Origin: Adiantum capillus-veneris
Lineage: Eukaryota > Streptophyta > Polypodiopsida > Polypodiales > Pteridaceae
Assembly (NCBI GenBank): GCA_014529385.2
Contig: CM043948.1
Coordinates: forward strand, 83,820,260 to 83,884,259
DNA: 64,000 nucleotides
Direction of reading: 5' to 3'
Shown: positions 38,329 to 50,590 of the stretch, piece after piece
How positions within the stretch are numbered: position 1 is the first letter of the stretch
Layout: the number at the start of each line of letters is the position of its first letter
Made by a program: the position numbers and the translations under genes
Notes under the pieces: generated by a model
The model's input: the letters and a program-made list of their open reading frames with translations, nothing else
Told to the model about the DNA's origin: nothing
Database searches by the model: none

Positions 38329-39209
38329 AGGCAGGCATGCATGAAAAATTCATGGTGGAGACATCTTCTTCTCAAGTTCAAGGAGAGAAGTATGAAGTTC
38401 ATGTTACCAGTAGTCCAATGTATACATGTGTTGACTTTGCAGAACGAGTGGTGCAAAGTGAACCATACATGGCTTGCAAGCATATATACTACATATTCCT
38501 CCGCTAGTTTTTCTTGGATTTGAACCACAAAATATGTGTGCATTAGAGCAAGCTGACAAATGAAGATCTACTACGTGTGTTCAATCGTCGACGTGCAACA
38601 TAATTGTTCTTGAGCGCTTGCGACTTTGTATGTAATTGCAGTGATTTGGTATTGCAACTCTTTTCACGAGAACTCCTGCTTCTGGATGATGTGATGTCTT
38701 TTGTTTATAAAATTGGCGACTTTGTACACAAGATATTTATTTGTTAATAGATGTTATATGTTGAGTAAAAATTGTTTTGCAGTTTGTCTACATTGAGCAT
38801 ATCATATTTAATTTTTTGTAGATGCTATGTACTGGGTTGAAGTTGTTTTACGGTTTGTCTACTTTGTACATAACGTATTTCTTTGTTAATGGATGCTATG
38901 TGCTGAGTTAAAATTGTGGTTTGTGACGGGGCTCACATGTCCTAAAAGTGTGGATTGTAACTTATTGTTCTTCAAATATGTTTCAAACATAATTTTATCA
39001 AAGACAATGGTAATTTGAATATTCTAAGGGATTGATAAATAATGAAAAAAGCTCCCTCCAACAAGCTCTCTCTAGCCATAGCGTGGAGAGCTTTTTGCTA
39101 GAAAAGATTGCCCAAGTAGAGGAACAAAAAAAAGCTTCCTTCAAAAGCTCTCTCGGTACCCGTTCCCACAATTCAAAACTCAAGTACACCTACATTATTG
39201 TGAAGAAAC
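38329..39209. other. No gene; diverged short tandem repeat
   Basis: Between 38712 and 38924 three diverged units of about 70 bp share TTTGTCTAC, TTTGTTAATxGATG and TATGTxxTGxGTTxAAxTTG. The rest is A+T-rich without a recognisable feature; TA-rich sequence at the start may be the 3' untranslated part of the MULE-like relic. Confidence 0.45.
38712..38924. repeat. About 70-bp tandem repeat, three diverged units
   Basis: Units start near 38712, 38783 and 38853. The first and third share GACTTTGTACA/CTACTTTGTACA followed by TATTT; all share a GATG(C/T)TATxTxxTG core. Confidence 0.65.
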
Positions 39210-39527
39210 CTACTTGTTGATCATGCCGAGCATTAACAAAAATTCTGCCATCTCCTCAGGGTCAAACTTCACAATCATGCACTCAAGCTTTGAGGTTGAG
39301 AATTCATCTAACTGCTCCCGCAATGCCCAATCTTTCCACGCATGTAGCTGATGATTACCGTTCCATATGATGAACATTTTTTCCTCCATGTGAGAGAGCT
39401 TGGGAATGGCTCTAAATTGGTCATCAAACGTAGCTGATATCACTAACTCTCTCCCCTAAGGGCCACGCTTTTCGAATGGTATAAGATCTTGCTCGAGAAA
39501 GGCTTCAACCACAATGAAACGAGCCAT
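39210..39527 (-). pseudogene. Broken ORF of unknown family
   Basis: From ATG at 39527 the minus strand reads MARFIVVEAFLEQDLIPFE, hits a stop near 39457, then continues in frame to 39210 with MFIIWNGNHQLHAWKDWAL. The amino-acid composition looks like real protein. A further protein-like minus-strand stretch lies at 39505-39711. I do not recognise the family. The single stop and possible frameshift upstream suggest a decayed gene. Confidence 0.35.
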
Positions 39528-39899
39528 CGTGGGTTATAGAGGTCATGAGTTTTCCCACACAATCATTGTTTGTTCTAATGGCTGGATTGGCCAAAAGATG
39601 ATAGAGGGATTCGTGGCAACATGTGATTCTATGGCAGAACATGTGCATCAATCCAACCTGAAGAAATGTGGCTATTAACCACAGATCCAAAGGCATCCGT
39701 AAGAGGCTCATTACCCATGTTTTGTGCTTTTATGGACGTCAACATGATTGTACCTCTCGATGTACGTACGTGTGCGTCAACATGGACGTTCCGAGCACAA
39801 ATGTCGTCGCAAGAGAGGGACCTCTTTCTTGAGTTGTATGGATTAGGATTTCTTTTTGGCGGTCCACTCCTTTAGACTCGTTCCTCGTTCCCCATTAGA

Positions 39900-40496
39900 A
39901 TCTACATTTTCTTTATAATAGAGGTGCAATAAAAAGAGTGAGAATTCACCGGGTGAGAGAGAAAAGTATAGAAGGGAACATGTGAAGATAGGATAGTGAG
40001 TGGAGAAGTTAAAAGAGAGGGAAATAATAATAGAGTAGGGAGGAGAGGTAGAGGGCAATAGTGAATGCTTGTGAGAGGAGAGAGCAAAACTTTGTGAGAA
40101 AAGAGAGTGGAAAGACGAAGATCAAAAGATATAGTAAAGGGAGAGGGGGAGGGGTAGTGGAAACACGAAGATAAATTTTTTTAGGAGTTCAATAACACTA
40201 TTGGCTTTGAGGAGAAAGATGGAGAGTGAGAGTGAGAAAAATAGAAAGTGCAAGGAGGCACCCTGTTTTATAGGGGGGGAGGGGGGGAGGTGGCCCCTGC
40301 GTGGCATGCAGTCTACACGAATGCCCTCACATGGACTACGAAAAGTCCACAGGGGTGGCTCGCCGACTGCGGGCATCCCACGTGGACTACCGATCGCTTG
40401 CAGTCCATGTGGGACGCCCTTGTGGACCAAAGCACGTGATCGCCCCCGTATGAGGGCTTGTCCACATGGCACGGCCACGTGGTCCGCGGTGATCCA

Positions 40497-40557
<61 letters not shown>

Positions 40558-40827
40558 TTAGAGGGGCAGAGCGTGTGTGTGTGTGTGTGAGTGAGAGAGG
40601 GATAGAGAGAGAGTGTGTATAGAATGGGATAGAGTGTGTGTGAGAGGAAGAGGCAGGTGTGGAGAGAGGATAGTGTGTGTGTATAGAAAGATATAGAGAG
40701 TGCGGGGATGAGAGAGCGTGTGTATGTGTGTGTGTAAAAAGACAAGAAACATGCGTGTGTAAAGAGAGATGTATTTTTTAATATGATTTTAATGTAACTT
40801 TATTGAATAATGATAGTTTAATGAAAA
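39900..40827. other. Purine-rich and GC-rich repeat sequence, no gene
   Basis: 39900-40200 is strongly purine-rich on the plus strand. 40290-40500 is GC-rich with many copies of GTCCACATGG or GTCCACGTGG in both orientations. (GA)n runs 40501-40553, then GT/GA-mixed sequence to about 40740. ORFs here are low-complexity artefacts. It may be part of an LTR or leader, but no ends were found. Confidence 0.4.
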
Positions 40828-41001
40828 GTGGATTCTTGCAAAATGGATATAAAAAGAAGATTTGCACCCATTCTTTTCTCTAAACCAAGCACCTCTCCCT
40901 TACTTTTTTTCATACACTACATCTTCTTCTCAATACTCTGTCTCCTTTTCTCTCTATTTGCCTCTCTCTCCTTCTCCAACACTAACCTCCTTCCAATCTG
41001 T

Positions 41002-41009
41002 GTGTGTGT

Positions 41010-41065
<56 letters not shown>
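41002..41065. repeat. Compound (GT)n(CT)n(CA)n microsatellite
   Basis: GTGTGTGTG then TC repeats then CA repeats, ending about 40 bp before the small ORF at 41103. Confidence 0.9.
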
Positions 41066-41102
41066 ATGACATCATCATCATAATTCATCATGCTCCATTA
41101 TT

Positions 41103-41483
41103 TTGCTAATCAAGAATGCACTCAATTATATACAAACCATCTTGGAGAATGAGAAGGCTACACACGATGTAAGGACACCACAGAAGATCAAGGACGAAAG
41201 AGCCCGTCTTATCAATTACGCTAATAATGGGCTTACATACCTGGGACAACTTAACTCCGACCTTGATGACAATCAACGTCGCCAAGCAAGTGACCTTTTG
41301 ATTGTAGTGAATGCGATCAAGTACGCGGCCGGGAAGCTTCTTGAGGGTGGATACCTTACCAGTTCGGCAAGGAGCGAAATTGTGAACTCGGTGATGATGA
41401 CAATATACCACTTCTTACTTTTGGCCAAGATTTGTGGTCTTGGCCACTATGGACGCAAAAATTGTCACTTGTTAGGGCGCTAA
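41103..41483 (+). CDS. Small hypothetical ORF, function unknown
   Basis: A 126-residue frame with a balanced, protein-like composition: a charged helical N-terminal half (NEKATHDVRTPQKIKDERARL) and an Ala/Leu-rich second half. No recognised domain. From 41321 its 3' part is present again in a second copy (41501-41676) which does not continue the frame. Just upstream is a compound microsatellite; no clear TATA box is adjacent. It could be an exon of an interrupted host gene, since a CACTA element begins 350 bp downstream. Confidence 0.35.
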   Translation: MLIKNALNYIQTILENEKATHDVRTPQKIKDERARLINYANNGLTYLGQLNSDLDDNQRRQASDLLIVVNAIKYAAGKLLEGGYLTSSARSEIVNSVMMTIYHFLLLAKICGLGHYGRKNCHLLGR

Positions 41484-41676
41484 ACCAAGTGAACTTAGAA
41501 GTACACGGCCAAGAAGCTTCTTGAGGGTGGATACCTTACTAGTTGGGCAAGGAGCAAAATTCTGAACTCACTGATGGCAATATACCACTTCTTACTTTTG
41601 GCCAAGATTTGTGGTCTTGGCCACTATGGACACAAAGCTTGTCAATTGTTAGCGCGCGAAACCAAGTGAACTTAGG
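41321..41676 (+). repeat. 180-bp tandem duplication
   Basis: Units start at 41321 (GTACGCGGCC) and 41501 (GTACACGGCC). They share GAAGCTTCTTGAGGGTGGAT and a long block around TTTGTGGTCTTGGCCACTAT. The second unit has small deletions. It overlaps the end of the 41103 ORF. Confidence 0.85.
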
Positions 41677-41835
41677 ATGCCTGGTTTGGGAATGAGCTTC
41701 AACCACTTGTAGCACACTATCTTTGGATAGTTTATTTTGGAATACAAAAATATATATACTTATAATGGTTTTTTATTGGTTTTTAACGTGTAAGATCTAT
41801 TTTGTAACGTGGATTGGAAAATTTCTTTTGTGTAA

Positions 41836-42040
41836 CACTACAACATGACCCAAAGTTATCGACGTACTATATATCGACGGTCGTACCTTTCCATGCGGAT
41901 ATCGACGTTCTTTTATTCCGTCGATATACGCGTCGGAATAGCCGTCGATATGCATGTGGAAATACGCGTGGCAAGGCATGCTTTTCCATGCGTATATAGA
42001 TGGACATTACCAGGCGTATATCGACGCACATTTTGACACT
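41836..42040 (+). repeat. Left terminus and subterminal repeats of the CACTA element
   Basis: Contains repeated ATATCGACG, GTCGATAT and CGCGTCGG words in both orientations (for example near 41876, 41899, 41922, 41946 and 42017). In characterised CACTA elements such subterminal motifs are bound by the accessory protein TnpA; that role here is inferred. Confidence 0.8.
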
Positions 42041-42149
42041 AAAAAATTGGGGAAAAAAAGGGGAACCTGCGTGCAGGGGCCATTTTCGCCTTCAACGCGC
42101 ACGCTCTGATCTTGGCCGAAACCTGCTGTGCAAGTATTATGAAACTCTT

Positions 42150-42171
42150 CCCCCCCCCCCCCCCCCCCCCC
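42150..42171. repeat. Poly-C tract
   Basis: Twenty-two C residues inside the CACTA element. Confidence 0.9.
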
Positions 42172-42232
42172 AACCCCTCTCTCTCTCTCTCTACATCGTG
42201 TGTCTGTGTGTGTGTGTGTGTAGGAAAGAGAT

Positions 42233-43180
<948 letters not shown>

Positions 43181-43564
43181 AACTAGAGATAGCTACATAG
43201 ATAGAGAGAGAGATAGATAGTAGATAGAGAAAGAGAGAGAGAAAGAGCTGGTTTGGATGACCAATTGTGTGAAAAGGACAGAAACTCTCTCTATCTCTCT
43301 CTCTCTCCCTCTAGAAGAAACTATGGAACTAAAAGAGGCAAAGGGGTTTTTCCCGCTACATGCATTGCCATGTACACCTGGGAGTGCATGTATGTGTCTA
43401 CCCATATAGGATTTGACCAATAAAGACGAGATTTTGACCCGGTGGTCAAGGTCTCCGTACACTTCTAGACCGAGGTGTACGGAGATTGGGCAAGACTAGA
43501 GAATGCGAGGTAGTTTACATTGTGAGGAGTATATATATTAAAACAACATTCATAATCATTGTAG

Positions 43565-46500
43565 ATGGCAATGTCATCAACTAACATGGAGGAAAAGATT
43601 GCATGCTCGTACACGCCCTGCAAGTATCAAATCTTGCGCAAGCGTATGATATGTAATGAGCATGTGCACAAGTACGGAGAGTTTGCTAGAGAAACCGTAC
43701 AGAATCTACGATACGACTCCTACAGAACGGGCATTGATTTTCACGACATAGCACCTACATCTGAGAGAGAGAGAGAGAAAAAGGATTATGCGTGAAGGTC
43801 TGACCAATATAGCGCCAAGGATGGAAGCAGAAAAGGGCTTACAGACAAAAGACGACGGCATGGAGGAGATGCTGGATGCCTTCTTCCAGACAAGCAAGGA
43901 GAACGCTAACAAAACAACACCAAAAGCCATGTGCCTATCTCCTGAAGACATGTTGAGGAAGTTGGTACGTCAACAATCTATGAAGGCGCCAAAATATCTG
44001 TGCTTCGTACTTGTTTGGCGTTTTTGAATCTTTAGTCAGTGTATGGGTGGTCAGATACAAGCGTCACTGCTTTGTTTAGGTACATAATTTACAAAAGAGA
44101 TTTTTCTATTGCAACGGTGACGTGCTTGGAGAGCTTTTTAATTCAATGTGGCTTAAACAGGTTGTTGCGGGAGCAACATCTCCCGGCTGGCAATGAAATG
44201 CCCCCCTCCAGGCCAGACGCAAAGCAACTATTGACCTCAGTTGGCTTGGACTACAACAAGATTCATGCATGTCCAAATGATTGCATTCTTTTTCGCAATG
44301 AATTCGCAGATTGTCTGTCGTGTCCTAAGTGCGGAGCAATGCGCTACAAACAAGATGCAGTTGGCGAGATAGCGCCAGCTAAAGTGTTGTGGCATTTTCC
44401 TATTATTCCTAGGATAAAAAGCATGTTTTTTTGTGGTTCCATTGCAAAGTTGATGCGGTGGCATTCTACGAATAGATTAACTGATGCAACATTTGGGGTG
44501 CCCGCTGATTCAAAGGCTTGGAGGCACATTGAAGATACCTGACCACATTTTAAGAGTGAACCACGCAATTTGCGTTTGGGCATGGCAATGGATGGAGTCA
44601 ATCCATTTGGCTTGAGAAGCTCGTCATGGAGCACTTGGCCTGTGTGTCTTATCAATTACAACCTCCCGCCGTGGCTTGCCATCAAGAAGGGTCATTTGAT
44701 ATTAAGCTTGATTGTACCTAGTAAGTTCAAGGCAAAAAACATGGATGTTTATCTAGCTCCACTAGTTGACGAGCTCCAGGAGTTATGGCATGGGATCAAC
44801 ATAGCAGATGCAGTTGAACCATTAGGACAGTAGCATGCAAGGATCCATGGACTTCTTATGTGGACTATGCATGATTGGCCAGGATACGGAGAAGCTTCTC
44901 GTAATGGTTCTTGATTTACAAAATTCTCGCTATTCGCAAGCACTTTGCCTTGGCCTGATTCATGCTTTAATATATGCAGGGCTAACAACTTCGGGATACA
45001 ATGCATGTCCAATTTGCGGGCAGTCTTTGGATGTGCGCTATTCTGCCTCTCTTCGAAAGACAATTTATCAAGGCCACCACCGTTATCTTCCAGATGGCCA
45101 TCACTTGCGCGAAGGTCAGCTTGGTCGCGTCGAATGTCGTCCTATGCATGTACAAGAGTGGCTTCACCGATGGGAGCAACATGAGGGGCAACCTATTACA
45201 GGAATGAAACGTTTGTCCATTCTCCATACGTTGCCGTACTGGGGTGATCTACTAATTAACCATTTGCTGGATCCAAGATACAATGCATGTCCAATTTGCG
45301 GGCAGTCTTTGGATGTGCGCTATTCTGCCTCTCTTCGAAAGACAATTTATCAAGGCCACCACCGTTATCTTCCAGATGGCCATCACTTGCATGAAGGTCA
45401 ACTTGGTCGCGTCGAATGTCGTCCTATGCATGTACAAGAGTGGCGTCACCGATGGGAGCAACATGAGGGGCAACCTGTTCCAGGAATGAAACATTTGTCC
45501 ATTCTCCATATGTTGCCGTACTGGGGTGATCTACTAATTAACCATTTGCTGGATCCAATGCATATATTCAAGAATGTGGGAGAGCTCCTCTGCAAGAAAA
45601 TCATGGGAATGAAAGACAATCGAGCTTCACGAGATGATTTGCAGTCAGTTGGAAAGATGCCAGAGTTGTGGCCTTTCACCAATGCACCTGACCAAACAAA
45701 ACTTCCAAGAGAGCCATGGGTATTGCTAAAAAGTGAAGAGCGACAAGTTAAAAGGGTGATTTCAGAGTTTAGGATGCCAACAGGATATATGCGATGTCTC
45801 AAGACAACATTCACCCGTGATGATCAATTGTCATGACTAAAATCGCACGACTGGCATAAGTTCTTGCAATTCATTCTTCCAATTGCGATCAAGGGGTGTT
45901 TAACGGAGGAAGTGCGGACTTGCATATACAAGATTTCAGAGATAGTGCGGTGGATCTCTTCTAAGGAGATACAGGAGGAATCTATTACAGTCGCAAGGGC
46001 TAACTCCATTGAGGCAGTTTGCATGATTGAGAAGTATCTACCCACGAGCTGCCTAACTATCCAAATGCACTTGCTCATCCGTGTAGTAGATGAGGTTGCA
46101 GTGACACGTACAGTCCACAGTCATTGGATGTTCTTTCTAGAGAGGTTCATGAAAACACTCAAGGGTTTTGTTCGCCAAAAAGCGCGTCCAGAGGGGAGCA
46201 TGTCAGAAGGATGGCTGGTGCAAGAGTCTCTTGTCTTGAAGACCGAATTTCTATCCGTTTCTGACCCAGAAACGCCTCGACTGTGGACCGATGAGGAGGA
46301 TGCAAGACTGGTGGGAGAGGAGCCGCAAGGGCAAGGGTTGCTCCAAGAAATAAACAAGTATTTGAAGGGCAAGAGCTCCTGGAGGAAAGTCGAGCAGACG
46401 ACGTCCATACTACTGTGACATTAGATGAGATGGACGAAGGTATGGCAGATGGCAGAGGAAGCTAACAGATATACGAGGGATGACGCAAACAAGGCAGAAT

Positions 46501-46640
46501 TGACACTTGTAGATGAAGATGCAATGGATGAAGACAATCTGCAAGAACGAGTTGGGACAGAGTTATGTTTGCAATTAGAGATAGACGATGATATGGTGCA
46601 AGATCTTATCGATGATGCCTTACTCGTCGAGGGGCCTTAG
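43565..46640 (+). pseudogene. CACTA TnpD-type transposase, broken
   Basis: Blocks in order match the plant TnpD/Transposase_21 protein that catalyses excision. A Cys/His N-terminal region (KIACSYTPCKYQ, about 43594) may be the transposase-associated zinc domain. Then MYGWSDTSVTALF (44039), LDYNKIHACPNDCILF with CPKCG (about 44250-44335), RLGMAMDGVNPFGLRS (about 44576) and LLMWTMHDWPGYG (about 44850). Next is YNACPICGQSLD, present twice because of a 282-bp duplication, and LPYWGDLLINHLLDPMHIFKNV (about 45508). A DUF4218-like part follows from KSHDWHKFLQFILPIAIKG (about 45842) to GFVRQKARPEGSM (about 46162). Stops (44540, 44831, 45834) and frameshifts disable it. An acidic tail ORF (46425-46640) follows. 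Confidence 0.85.
44995..45558 (+). repeat. 282-bp in-frame tandem duplication inside the transposase
   Basis: Copies 44995-45276 and 45277-45558 are about 97% identical. The unit is exactly 94 codons, so the reading frame stays open across both copies. It duplicates the segment from YNACPICGQSLD to LLINHLLDP. Confidence 0.95.
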
Positions 46641-46819
46641 AGTCTCGCTGATCGCTTGAGGTGAGACGTTAATATGTGTGAGTTGATTTAATGAAATAAA
46701 TATATGTGAAGTAATATCCATACTAATTTTGTGACTTGTCCTATGTGCAGGTTGTGACGCCTAGTCATCAGTGGATTTTCTATATTTGCTTTGTGAGACA
46801 CAGACACGCTTCTGTGTCT

Positions 46820-47095
46820 CTTTTTTGTATAGACATATATGGTTATGGTTATTGTTCAGAAAGTTATTCTTTCCCTTATGGTTATGGTTATTGTCATTAT
46901 CATTGTATAAACATGGTTATTTCTCCTATTCTTGTATAGACATGGTTATGCTTATGGTTATTGTTTTGTTTATGGTTATGGTTATCTCCATTATGGTTTT
47001 GATCAAAGTGGTTATGGCCGGTTATGGTTTTGCACAAATTAAGTTGATTATGGTTATGGTTTTAAGTTGGTACGGTTATGGTTTTGCACAAAGTT
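46820..47095 (+). repeat. GGTTATGG-rich irregular repeat
   Basis: The words TATGGTTATGG and GGTTATTG recur about a dozen times with variable spacing near the right end of the CACTA element. Confidence 0.8.
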
Positions 47096-47369
47096 GATTT
47101 CATTTCTTTCATTGGCCTTAAATCTCATGTGAGATCCTACATGGATAGAAGGTAGGAGGCGTATACACAATATGGTTTTTCTTGAAAAGTTTATGTAAAA
47201 ACGAAGGGAACTCTACCAAAATTTTTACGGGGGCACGGTTGATTTTGGTACTGCTCGCTTTCGCTTTCTTGGGCAGAGGACAGTCAGTCTGTGTCGCTGT
47301 GTCCATCTTTTCACTGGGCATAGGCTAGGCTGCCTGTCCTCTGCCCAATATTTTTTTTTCTGTTATGGT

Positions 47370-47537
47370 CGTCGCTATATGCGTCGCTAAGCCTGTCGAA
47401 ATATGCGTTGATAATATTACCTTTCGACACGTATATCGACGCATATAGCGACGTTTTTGTAGCGACGCGTATATCGACGATTTTTTTGACGGGTTGCGTC
47501 GAAACCTGCGTCGAAGGTCCCCTTTTTTTTGTAGTGT
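47370..47537 (+). repeat. Right terminus and subterminal repeats of the CACTA element
   Basis: Carries GTATATCGACG, CATATAGCGACG and GCGTCGAA words, mirroring the left subterminal region, and ends TTGTAGTG at 47537. Confidence 0.8.
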
Positions 47538-48613
47538 AAGTAATGCCAATTTCTTTTTTGTAACATTGGTGAACAATGACATTAGGCATCCAAAAGAACC
47601 CTTTCAAATAATGGAATATAAATTAAAATAATAATAATTTGGGTTTCAAAAAACTATTAAATAATAATAATAACTATTAGGATTAATATAAAATGCTCTT
47701 AACTTTACTAAACACAATTAGACACTTCCACTCTCATTTTTCCAATGTACTGCTTATTTTTCAACTTTGCTATCATGTCGTACACTATAGTCTTCGCTTC
47801 TGTCGAAAGAGCTTTTCCCTTTACCAATGGGAAGATCATTTTTGCGATTAGATATGTGCAAGAATATGTTGCGCAACAAACATTGAGTGCTTTACATGCC
47901 ATTGTCATGATTGGGAGTGAAGAGTTGATAGTATCACTAGAGAAAACAAGCAATCACTTAGGAGAGGAGTTTTATGTTGTGGACGAATCTCTCTCTACAA
48001 AGTTTGTGATGGTCAAAGATGGCGTAGCCTCAAATTTGAGTGGCATGGCTACTCCTTTGGTGGATGGTTCCTACATAGACCTTACTAGCCCAAGCAAGGA
48101 ACAACTTTATGGGGAGCATGCATTGCAAATATATTGAGGTAAGGGGAACAAATAATATTTTGTCTTTTTTTAGCTGAATGATGAAGCCGAACGCATTGGC
48201 GAAGCTTCTTTCAAAGATGGTGGAAACCAAAAAAGTGACAGAAATTCCAAAGATGTACAATGGTAACATGGTGTTTCAGTTTCCACTGAACTTAGGAAAT
48301 GTTTATCCAATGGATACTATGGAACATAAGTATGATCCACACCACTAGATCACGTAAGTCCTTTACATCAATGCTTATACAAGGGCAACAATGTTGTTAA
48401 TCAAGGTGTTTTAGTGATTACATTGAGTCTCCTAGTATATCACACGAGCTTGAATGAATCATGGACTCTCATGAGTTACAAACACGACATCATGTTGTTC
48501 ATCAAGTACAAGTAAAGTGGAAAGATAGACCCGAAGAAGGTACCAATGGGAAAAACATAGGGTTTCTTAAGAATAAATTTTCTACCTTTGATGAGTATTT
48601 TTTCCAAGTGGGA

Positions 48614-48635
48614 GGGGGGGGGGGGGGGGGGGGGG
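48614..48635. repeat. Poly-G tract
   Basis: Twenty-two G residues followed by TGGGGGG. Confidence 0.9.
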
Positions 48636-48841
48636 TGGGGGGTAAATGTGAAGTCATTGTTGCTACAAAGGTGGCGTAAGTGTCCCTATTTTATTATGAA
48701 TAGGGGAGGAGTTCTAGGCCATTCTTACTCTTTCTCTTTCAAGATAGTAAACAAGGTGAAGACTTCATGATGGCCTCAAGAAGGCAACATTTTTTGCTGT
48801 AATAAATTGAGCCATTATTTAGAACACATTGACATGTTAAT

Positions 48842-48844
<3 letters not shown>

Positions 48845-48898
<54 letters not shown>

Positions 48899-48901
48899 CG
48901 T

Positions 48902-48947
<46 letters not shown>
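48845..48947. repeat. (GA)n and (CA)n microsatellites
   Basis: GA run 48845-48893, a short spacer with TGCACGTGCA, then a CA run to 48947. Confidence 0.93.
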
Positions 48948-48949
<2 letters not shown>

Positions 48950-49043
48950 TCATAACAAAATGTTCAAATGAGTATAATAAGGCTTCATTACAAAGATTTT
49001 TTTTTTAAAAAAAATGATTGTCGACACATTTGTAAGGTTCTTT

Positions 49044-49082
<39 letters not shown>

Positions 49083-49353
49083 TATAGCATTTACCATTGC
49101 ATCGATCAATTCAAATAAATATTCTTCATAGTTTATTCAGCAAGCCATGATGTGAACAATCAACTATTAAAATTGTATGGTGTGAGTTTTGTTTGAAATG
49201 ACTTGAAATGTCAACCATCAAAGTTAATGTGATGGTGACCATTGGATGGTGAGAGGTTCAAAGAAGAATTGCACGTTTTCTCTACCACTCCCCAGACCCC
49301 TATGGCCTTCTTGGTCAAAAAGATTTCTCGTTTTGGGTTTCTGATCTAAGTTG

Positions 49354-49432
49354 CATTATACATTAAACGTATTATACGTGTTTAATGCCCGTATAATATG
49401 TTAAGTAGTATAAAAGGATTGTATTATACGAT
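49354..49432. promoter_or_regulatory. TATA box within a cluster of ATTATACG inverted repeats
   Basis: ATTATAC or GTATAAT words occur at about 49355, 49369, 49391 and 49422, in both orientations. A TATA box TATAAAAG lies at 49409-49416. This precedes the repeat-rich leader (49731-50296) and the hAT-like gene, so it is a reasonable promoter candidate for that gene. Confidence 0.45.
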
Positions 49433-49730
49433 AAGAAGTCATTGAATTCGGCTCTCCGTATTATTTCTCTACACTACGATCGAATATTTTCTTCGATTGA
49501 AGAAAACTATATGCAACCACCATAGCCCCTTTACTAGCATTCACACAACGAAATATTGAGCTAGTTGATAAAAGTAATCTTCTCTCTCTCTCTAGTTTGT
49601 AGTTTTTATTGTCTTTGATTTTTCAATTGAATAATTTTGAATCAAAATAAAAATTAGATATTGTTGTTGTTGTGTTGGAGTTTTTCTAGACTTAAAGGGA
49701 AGAAAATTAGGTTTGTGACCATCTATCATT

Positions 49731-50296
49731 GTGTTAGAGTGTATACTCACACTTGAAGATGGGTACATATCATAAATAGTGATTATTTACTTTTGTGATG
49801 GAGTGAAAGTGTTTACTTGCATAGGAGATAATCAATTGTTTCACTTAGATTAAGGTTTAGGAATTAAGAATTTCTATGAATCCTTGTCTTAGAGTGATAT
49901 ACTCATACATGACAGAATTTTGACGAAGGTTCTAATTGAGGCTTTTTTAATCGTACTTGATGCTTATCTTGTACGGTTATAAGTGCTTCAACTACGATAA
50001 TATTATCACCTCGTTGTGTTAGAGTAGTTGCTCACACTTTCGGATATATTTTCAATTAAAGTTTTTTGGCCGTACTTGATGTTTATCTTGTACCGCTAAA
50101 AGTGCTTCAATTACAATGATGTTATCACCTTGTTGTGTTAGAGTAGTTGCTCACACTTCTAGGAAAATATGCAATGACCAATACAAATTGTTTTTACCAA
50201 TGTAATTTGTTAAAAATCATGATAATGTAATTACAATCCAAAATTGATTGTTGGTAACCAATGACCATCACGTTGAGTTAGAGTATTATGCTCACA
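49731..50296 (+). repeat. Quasi-palindromic repeat cluster upstream of the hAT-like gene
   Basis: The motif GTGTTAGAGT, 4-8 bases, then CTCACAC recurs at 49731-49753, 49885-49908 (variant), 50016-50037, 50135-50156 and 50274-50296, every 119-154 bp. GAGT...ACTC and GTGT...ACAC pair, making each a quasi-palindrome. A 119-bp unit around the third and fourth copies also includes CGTACTTGATG and AAGTGCTTCAA. Two copies on the other strand occur at 63331-63477. Confidence 0.85.
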
Positions 50297-50590
50297 TTTC
50301 AAGATGATCCGATGCGACAAAATATTGTTTAGGGTACAATTCTTATTATTTGTAGGTGTAAAGTATTCAAAATTGTTTTCAAAATACCTAAACAGTGAAT
50401 TATATTCTCTTTTTAGATATGTGCATACAATGCAAAAATGTTGTTGGATACGATTGACTATGTACTTTTAAGTTTTTGGTATAATCAATTAATAAATTGT
50501 ATACTTCATGTGTGACCAATAAAATGATGAATTTACAAATTACAATTGTCTATTTTTTACAAATCTCTTTTGTGCATCATGGTTTGTGGT

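Larger units (their letters stand above)
47541..49353. other. No assigned gene; ambiguous ORFs and simple repeats
   Basis: Frames at 47745-48137 (plus) and 47708-47953 (minus) overlap; both look partly protein-like (the minus one has ALSTEAKTIVYDMIAKLK) but neither is recognisable. Simple repeats here are poly-G 48614-48635, (GA)n 48845-48893, (CA)n 48903-48947 and (TA)n 49046-49081. Confidence 0.4.

Noticed and set aside
40122-40745. 207-residue minus-strand ORF
   Set aside because: Composition is Ser/Leu/Thr/His from CT and CA repeats; no domain and no support on codon pattern.
47708-47953. Minus-strand ORF with ALSTEAKTIVYDMI considered as a Tc1/mariner-type transposase start
   Set aside because: Only a short helix-like stretch fits; no catalytic region or terminal repeats were seen nearby.
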